NCBI GenBank assembly: GCA_958430865.1
Contig: CAUDNR010000575.1
Location: forward strand, 3,179-29,121
Length of the DNA: 25,943 bases
Origin: Entrophospora sp. SA101
Lineage: Eukaryota > Glomeromycota > Glomeromycetes > Entrophosporales > Entrophosporaceae
Direction: 5' to 3'
In this document: positions 19,185 to 25,943 of the stretch, piece after piece
How positions within the stretch are numbered: the first letter of the stretch is position 1
How the letters are laid out: each line of letters begins with the position of its first letter
Notes under the pieces: model-generated
Database searches by the model: none
The model's input: the letters and a program-made list of their open reading frames with translations, nothing else
What the model was told of the DNA's origin: nothing
Made by a program: the position numbers and the translations under genes

Positions 19185-19986
19185 CTTCATACTAGTGGTT
19201 GTATCTGCCGAATGATTCACCGATTATCCGGTTAATCGGGGAGCTGAAAATTTTTCATTGATTATTAATTAATCGGTGTTGAAAATTTTCACTGGATAAT
19301 TGGTTGGTACAGAAATATAAAAAATAAAAAATTTTTTATCCACGTAATTGAAAGAATTACTAATATATTAACATGTAAATACTATTTTATGCACTATTAC
19401 ACCATCACCAACATTCTTTCCATTATAATAACATATCAATTAATACGAATACCAACTGTGTCATTATTATTTAAAGAATATTTATGTAACTTCTACTCCA
19501 AATGAGCGTCTACAGCTAAACCTTGTCACAGCGGACTATAATTATAACGGATTTTTAAAAATTTTGCTTCACATTCACATTAAAATATAAAAACATAAAA
19601 ATCCATTGTGGCAAGATCAGTAAATCTTGCCACAACGGGTTTTAAATAAATCTTCATTCATCCGCTGTGACAAGGTTTGACTGTATTTAGTGAAGCTGGA
19701 AACACAATGACAGCCGAACGAATAAATCGAATCCGTTGTTATTTGTATTTCTTAAAAAAAAAAAATGCAATGTATTGAAAATATTTTTCCTGAGGAATAA
19801 ATAATTATTATAAATCAACGAATATTCAATAGATATTTGGCGGATATTTGGCGGATATTTGGTGAATGACCAATTATCCGAGTGTTGAGTTTTATTGACT
19901 GACCGATTATCCGGGTGTTGAGCTTTATTGATTGACCAAGTACTCAAACATCCGGACAATCAACGGATACAACCACTACTTCATAC
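19185..19986. mobile_element. Non-autonomous hAT-type element, right unit
   Basis: Copy of 6760-7561 with the same CTTCATAC duplications (19185-19192 and 19979-19986) and TAGTGGTTGTATC ends. Shared target duplications show that it was in place before the unit was copied and is not an independent insertion. Confidence 0.88.
19511..19685. mobile_element. Pogo-like MITE nested in the hAT element, right unit
   Basis: Copy of 7086-7260 with TA at both edges and 21 of 23 matching terminal positions. Confidence 0.85.
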
Positions 19987-20881
19987 TTCAAGGTCACTTA
20001 ATAGTTTGGATTTTTGAAAGAAAATGACCTATTTATAAAATTATACACACTTTGGCTCTATATTCCCTCAAGGAAAGCATCAGTTTCTCATTCAAATTAC
20101 AATATGACGTAGCTCGATAAAGTGAATTTTTGCTATAATGGAGCTTTTTTAGTTTACATTTATAATAAAATCAACCAATAACTTGATAAGACGAATACTA
20201 TCGGTTTATCGAAGAAACTTTGTATATAAATGATTTACATTAAAAGAAATGTGTTCTAAAAACAATTGAAACCTATGCTAACGAATAAAAAAAGACTTTG
20301 CTACTTGTTTTAAAATTCGTTAGAAGTAACATTTTATTATATAAAAGTTAACGAATATATAAATTTTGATGTATAACCTTTTAAACCAAATTTTTTAAAA
20401 ACAACTTCATTTTTATCAAGGACTACTTAATAAAGTGAATTTTCGAGCCTAAAACAAGTACATCGGTTTAACGAGTTCCGGCTATGTGTCCCACTGCTCT
20501 ATTTCCTGATCAGAAACACGGAAGAACATAAAGCCAGTCAAATTCCCCATTCAGAACTTTGATATTAAATGAACCAACTTCATTATACTTACTGGACCAA
20601 CAAATTGTTTGAAGAAAGAGCAAACTTAGGCGGTTTTCCCATATATCCATCTTATTTTTTAAAAATTCAAGATTAAATAAATGCATACTGTATTTGCCCT
20701 TTCATCAAGAGCATCACATCACCACAAATAATTCTATTAATAATTGCTGTCAATAGATAAATTTTTTTGTGATCATATATATATATAAAGATCTGATGAA
20801 TCTTTTAATTAGATTCAATTTATAACATAAAAAAATAATTACATAAATTAAAATTTTGTTTATATAATAAATACAAGAAAT
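19987..20881. other. Intergenic region downstream of TRP5, right unit
   Basis: Copy of 7562-8456. No gene seen; the same weak inverted patches are present. Confidence 0.4.
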
Positions 20882-23800
20882 TTATAGTTTAAAATCTATT
20901 GTCATATCCCATCCAATTTTAGGTCCATATTTTGGCAAAGCTTCTGCTACTGAACTTACATCTTTATCTCCACGACCACTAACACATAACAAAATATCTT
21001 GATCTTTTCGCATTTTTGATGCAAGTTCTAATGCATAATAGATGGCATGACTTGTTTCAAGAGCTATATAAAAAGTATAAATATTATTGTTATTATTGTT
21101 ATTATTACTATTAATTATCATGATCCTTTAATTATTACCTGGAATAATGCCTTCAAGCTCTGACATTTTTTTGAATCCTATTAAAGCTTCTGTATCAGTA
21201 ACTGCTACATATTGAGCTCGACCTGTATCTTTTAGCCATGAATGTTCAGGTCCTACACCTGGATAATCCAATCCTGCACTAATACTATGTGTTGCTTTAA
21301 TTTGTCCATTTTCATCTTGTAACAAATATGTACGTGTTCCATGTAATACACCTGGTGTTCCAACAGTTAAAGTAGCCGAGTGAAATTCCGTATCAATTCC
21401 TTTGTTTTTTTTTTATTTTATAAAATATTGATGCTATTATTATTCTGTGAATTTCAAAAAAGATTCATTTAAAATCACATAATTAATTAATGCACTTACC
21501 ATCACCGCCAGCTTCAACTCCAATAAGTTTTACACTTTTATCTTCAATAAATGGATAGAATAATCCTATAGAATTGCTGCCACCACCTACACATGCTAAA
21601 ATAGCATCAGGTAATTTACCAGCTTTTTGCAACATTTGTTGTTTGGCTTCTTTTCCAATTATTGATTGAAATTCTCGTACAATAGTTGGGAAAGGATGGG
21701 GACCAATTGCTGATCCCACAAGGTAATGAGTATTATGAACATTCGTAACCCAATCCCTCATAGCTTCATTAATAGCATCTTTTAAAGTTTTACTACCTAA
21801 TAAATACAAATATTTTTTATTTTATTTTTAGGAAAGATTAATTATGATTATTATAAAAATTAAGATTAAAAGCCATCCATGTAACAACACATACCAGAAT
21901 CTACAGGTATAACTTTGGCACCTAATAATCTCATTCTAAATACATTTAGAGCCTGTCTTCTAACATCTTCACTGCCCATATAAATAACACATTCTAATCC
22001 AAATTTTGCACAAACAGTTGCTGTAGCTACTCCATGTTGACCTGCACCAGTTTCTGCAATGATTCTTTTTTTACCAATATGTTTTGCCAAAAGTGCCTGT
22101 CCAATTGCATTATTAATTTTATGTGATCCTGTATGATTTAGATCTTCTCTTTTCAGCCAAATCCTTGCTCCACCAACATGTTCAGTTAATCGATCTGCAC
22201 AATGAAGTTTGGATTCACGTCCCATATAATCATAATAAGATTCAAATTCTTTCTGAAATCCTGGATCATCTTTTGCCTCTTTGAATGCCTAGTTTTTTTG
22301 ATATATCAAATAAATAATTAATTATAGGATCATCATCACCATCATCATTATCACAACAATCACCTTTTCTAATTCCATTAAGCAATCAACTAATGATTCT
22401 GGTACATATTGTCCTCCAAATTCTCCAAAACGAGCACTTAATGTATGTATAGGTTCTTTCTATGTTTAAAATTTTATTTTTACATACTTGCATACAATTT
22501 TATAACAGATTGTCTTATCAATTGATTTAACTTACATTTATATTTTCTGTTTCTTTAGATTTTAAATCTTTTTGTTCTTCAGTATCATTTATAATATCAT
22601 CAAAATTCTCAATTGCTAGAATTTAATGATTGATGTATTAGGATAAATTTTAAAAAAAGAAGTTCTATCAATTACATTAAATACATATATCATTCCCATA
22701 CCTTTTTCATTATTTTGTGCATTGCTACTAATTTCAGATGCAAATGCTTTTACAGCTTCAGCTCTTTTATTTTTTTCTAAGTATTAAAAAAAGACAGTTA
22801 TATATATATATACATACATTTTATATATGTAATATAGTTGTTTGCCATAATTGCCCTTCTTAATAAATGATCATTTCCATATCAGTAATGCCATAATTAG
22901 TTTTCATAGTTGTCATAATTATCTCTGTAATTATTTAACTCTTTAAGTCAAATAGCATATTAATATATAGTCATTCATATAAAGAATATTGAGGATCCAT
23001 AATTATTGTCATAATCCAAAACAATTATGGCAAACAACTATAATATGTAATGGTTTATTTATTTGTTTATCTATTTACATACCAGCATTTTTCAATACAT
23101 TCACTATTTTACTTCCAATTACTACACCATCTGCATGTGATCCAACGAGTTTAAAATGATCTCTAGTGCTGACACCAAACCCAACGGCAAGGGGTAAATC
23201 TGTATACTTTCGTACACGATTTACCAAGTCTGGTAATTGTGCATTAATTGTTTTACCAGTTCCTGTTATCCCCATTTTTGAAACAATATAAAGGAATGAA
23301 TCTGCAACATTTGATAAATATTTAATTCTTGCATCAGTTGTAGAGGGTGCTATAAGAGGAATATAACTTAAACTAACCATAAAAATAAAACAATAAGCTT
23401 ATTAATAAAAAAATTTTTTTTTTAAAAATAGCATATGTATTATTTAGAAATTACCCATATTGTAAACAAAAACCTCTAAAATTATCAGATTCTTCTGGTG
23501 GTAGGTCAACTACAATAAACCCATTGACACCAACATCTTTACAATCTTTAACCAGTTTTTGTTCTCCATAAATTAATATTGGATTATAATATCCCATAAA
23601 AATTATTGGAGCTTTAAGGCCATGAGAACGTGCAGAAGAGACAAAAGATAAACATTTTGTAATGTCTATATTATTTTGAAGAGCAACCTAGATACATAAA
23701 TACAATTATTAATTGATTATAATAATTTTAAAGTATTTGTATAAATAACTATATAATTATACTTGATCAATAATTTACATTATTTGATTCTTGAATTGTT

Positions 23801-24174
23801 GGACCATCAGCTAATGGATCAGTAAAAGGCATTCCTATACAAATATATGTTTTGAGATATTTTTATTATTGAAAAACCTCATTAATACAATATATATAGA
23901 TATATATCTATTCTATCATACCCAGCTCAATTATGTCTGCACCACCAGATTCCAATCCAAGTAATATGTCAACAGTTTCTTCAGGGTCAGGATACCCTGC
24001 AGTAACAAAAGCAATGAAAACTGGTTTTTCTGTAAATATTATAACATTTTATATACATATAAAATAAAATTATGATTAATTTTTTAAAAATAAAAAGATA
24101 TTAAATTAATTAATTTTTTTTTTTTTACTTTGTTCATGACAATTTTTAAAAACTTGACTTATTGAAGTTGCCAT
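20882..24174 (-). CDS. TRP5: Bifunctional tryptophan synthase (alpha-beta fusion), right unit, 12 exons
   Basis: Same gene as 8457-11749. Exons in transcript order: 24174-24129, 24029-23922, 23834-23779, 23687-23455, 23372-23083, 22776-22702, 22615-22536, 22459-22364, 22288-21895, 21796-21500, 21399-21139, 21063-20882. It is 705 residues with the alpha Glu50/Asp61 and beta Lys385/Glu407 catalytic positions retained. No synonymous or intronic difference from the left copy was seen, which is unexpected for an old gene duplicate, since introns this A/T-rich drift quickly. Either the duplication is extremely recent or only one locus exists. Confidence 0.95.
22833..23042. mobile_element. MITE inside TRP5 intron 7, right unit
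   Basis: Copy of 10408-10617 with the same 21-bp perfect terminal inverted repeats. Its presence in both units shows the insertion came before the duplication. Confidence 0.8.
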
Positions 24175-24535
24175 GTTTTTTAAAAATAGATTTTTTTTAT
24201 CAATATATAAATAATAATAAATAATGATCTATCCAAAAAAGGAAATATTTAATTTTAAAAAATTGGAGTTTTGTATTCAATAATTAAATCATCAAATACA
24301 AATGATCCAATAATATATTGATCATACAAAAAAATTCAATAACTATGACAATAGAATATGACAAAAGCAATGAAATTAATTAATAATATTATTAAATTTA
24401 TTATATGGGGCATACTGCAACAAAACCAGACAAAGTGAACATTGGTATTACCAATGATTTCAGGGATCAATAAACAAAAAAAAATTTTTTATATTCTATA
24501 TTTAAATATATTAAAGTACATCATCATTAAAATCT
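24175..24535. promoter_or_regulatory. Divergent intergenic region upstream of TRP5, right unit
   Basis: Copy of 11750-12110, with the inverted CCAAT-type palindrome ATTGGTATTACCAAT at 24441-24455. Confidence 0.5.
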
Positions 24536-25256
24536 ATGTCTCAAATTACCATCTATTCTTTAGAACCAGGCATGGGATTGGATAAATTAAAGAAAGATGA
24601 TATTAAAAAAATGTTGGATTAAAGAGACCTAAATTATGATGAAAAAAATAATTGATCAGATTTAGTTGTACTTTTAAGAGCAAACATTGGATTTGAAACA
24701 GATAATAAAATAGAAGGTAATAAAATTATTTTTCTAAACACCTAAAAACTTGGCTAATTATATGTTTTTATTATATAGAATCAAAGAAAAGAATGAACTT
24801 AGATGAAATAATGGATGATAAAGATTATATAGATAATTTACAATCAAGAAAAAAAAAAAAAGGACTTATCAATTATAGAAGAACAATTTGATAATGCTGA
24901 AAAACATATAATAACAAGGTATTTGGGAAAATTTTTGTGTTGAAACCCTAATGATTTATTTATGTGTCCATTTATTTATATAAAAATTACTTCCCACTTG
25001 GCTGGGCTTTGAAAGAAAACCAGGAATTTGGAAAGAAAGGTGGCAGAAAACATATGTCTGATAAAGTAGTTGAGTTATTAAAAACCTTTTTTCATACAGG
25101 CAATGCATGTAAAAGTGAATGATATATGCCTAAAGAAATGCTTGAAGAACTGAAAAAAAACATGGAAATAGATGGGTTGGAAGTAATTGACATGCCAAAA
25201 TTAAGTACAATTGAAAATTGAATTAGTAGGTATTCCAGACAGCACAAGACAGTGTG
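24536..25256 (+). pseudogene. Decayed gene with SAP-like N terminus, right unit
   Basis: Identical to 12111-12831, including both stops in exon 1, the A13 frameshift and the truncation by the LTR-like relic. Confidence 0.6.
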
Positions 25257-25560
25257 AGATAGTAAATCTTGGACCTATCAATTACCTGGTTAATATTGAC
25301 CAATTAGAACGAATTTACTACAGAAGTAATGTGATGTGCTAAATATTATATTATTGTAACAACTATGCCACACATTGCACGGTGTCATAGGAAAGACTAT
25401 TCCTATTCATATTTCTATATTTATATTTATTAACCTACTCATCTGATGTAAATATTTATTTAGAATTAGTATGGTGCAGGTCATCTATACTCATCAAAAA
25501 TGTAGATCATTCCGAAATTTCAGATAACTATCAATGAATTTTTATTGGTTAATTTTTTTA
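25253..25560 (+). repeat. Decayed 5' part of the LTR-like repeat, right unit
   Basis: Copy of 12828-13121, but continuous with the sequence beyond. The right border is not sharp; similarity to the intact repeats is lost well before the transposase pseudogene begins at 25575. Confidence 0.5.
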
Positions 25561-25574
25561 AAAGCAATTTATTA

Positions 25575-25943
25575 TTATTCTATATTAATTCTATTTAATT
25601 CTTCAATTACACCATCTGGTATTCTCCTATGAGATCTATATTTTTTGACAGCATACTCTGCTAATTTACCACTGATTTCTTTTCTATATAAGTCCATATA
25701 ATGCCAACACTTTCTTGAAAATTTCCTAATTGTAATTAAAGATACTGATTCAAGACTTTCAGGTACTGTTTTTTTTAAACCCTCCCATGAATAATCACAA
25801 TTTTCTCTCAGATATCATTTAGCAGCACCCCAATATCTTTCAATAAAGTTTAGCTCACAGTGAAATTTTGGAAAAAAGATGCATTTATGTCCAGCATTCT
25901 CAATCAGCTCTTCAATTGCTCCTTTTTGTGCTAAAAAATCTGG
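25575..25943 (-). pseudogene. DDE-superfamily transposase C terminus with in-frame stop, cut by the window edge
   Basis: One minus-strand frame runs from the window edge to a TAA at 25575-25577: PDFLAQKGAIEELIENAGHK, FFPKFHCELNFIERYWGAAK, a TGA stop (25815-25817), then YLRENCDYSWEGLKKTVPES, IRKFSRKCWHYMDLYRKEI and KLAEYAVKKYRSHRRIPDG. The HCELNFIE..W block matches the last catalytic acid region of Tc1/mariner-type DDE endonucleases (commonly xLNPIExxW). The single TGA replaces what is probably an Arg codon (CGA), so decay is slight. The remaining two thirds lie outside the window. A more decayed relative sits at 2526-2790. Confidence 0.75.

Larger units (their letters stand above)
15051..25546 (+). 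repeat. Right copy of the 10.5-kb direct duplication
   Basis: Equivalent to 2625-13121. The only differences I found are the G run (seven G at about 16427-16433) and the base at 15050, just outside the strict match. The copy continues into unique sequence at 25547, whereas the left copy is cut by N. All coding features keep identical translations. Confidence 0.97.

Noticed and set aside
1..25943. Bacterial-type operon or trp attenuator
   Set aside because: The tryptophan synthase is split by spliceosomal introns and fused in fungal order; there are no ribosome binding sites, operon neighbours or terminators.

Overview
This is AT-rich eukaryotic nuclear DNA. It has short GT-AG introns, coding density near 10 percent, many decayed genes and many nested transposon relics. 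A fused alpha-beta tryptophan synthase of 705 codons points to a fungus. The base composition, intron style and several repetitive gene families that I associate with Glomeromycotina suggest an arbuscular mycorrhizal fungus (Rhizophagus-like). That taxonomic guess is inference.

The window is dominated by one direct duplication of about 10.5 kb. Positions 2625-13121 reappear at 15051-25546, offset 12426 at first and 12425 after a G run that is 8 long in the left copy and 7 in the right. I found no other difference inside. Each unit holds, left to right: a 110-bp TA-flanked MITE inside a decayed DDE transposase (complete on both sides only in the left copy); a minus-strand gene remnant split by a solo-LTR-like repeat; a minus-strand gene of unknown function with a frame-broken RING-like C terminus; a 786-bp hAT-type element with a perfect 8-bp target duplication that carries a nested pogo-like MITE; an intact 12-exon TRP5 gene on the minus strand with a MITE in intron 7; and a divergent plus-strand pseudogene with a SAP-like start.

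Left of the first unit (1-2624) there are an LTR fragment, a pogo-like element with a remnant CENP-B-type helix-turn-helix and a MITE nested in it, and a second, older copy of the LTR-like repeat. Between the units (13122-15050) there is a 10-N assembly gap and then a decayed plus-strand PUS3/DEG1-like tRNA pseudouridine synthase. Right of the second unit (25547-25943) a DDE transposase pseudogene runs off the window. It is a relative of the relic at the left edge of the first unit and shows the empty insertion site of the MITE.

The first unit stops exactly at the N gap and the second starts exactly at the MITE's left terminal repeat. The duplication is therefore either a scaffolding artefact (an overlapping contig or haplotig placed in tandem) or a very recent MITE-edged duplication. 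If it is an artefact, there is one TRP5 locus here. I do not see an undescribed defence or biosynthetic system. The notable content is the duplication and junction problem and the unusually readable layers of nested insertions around one housekeeping gene.
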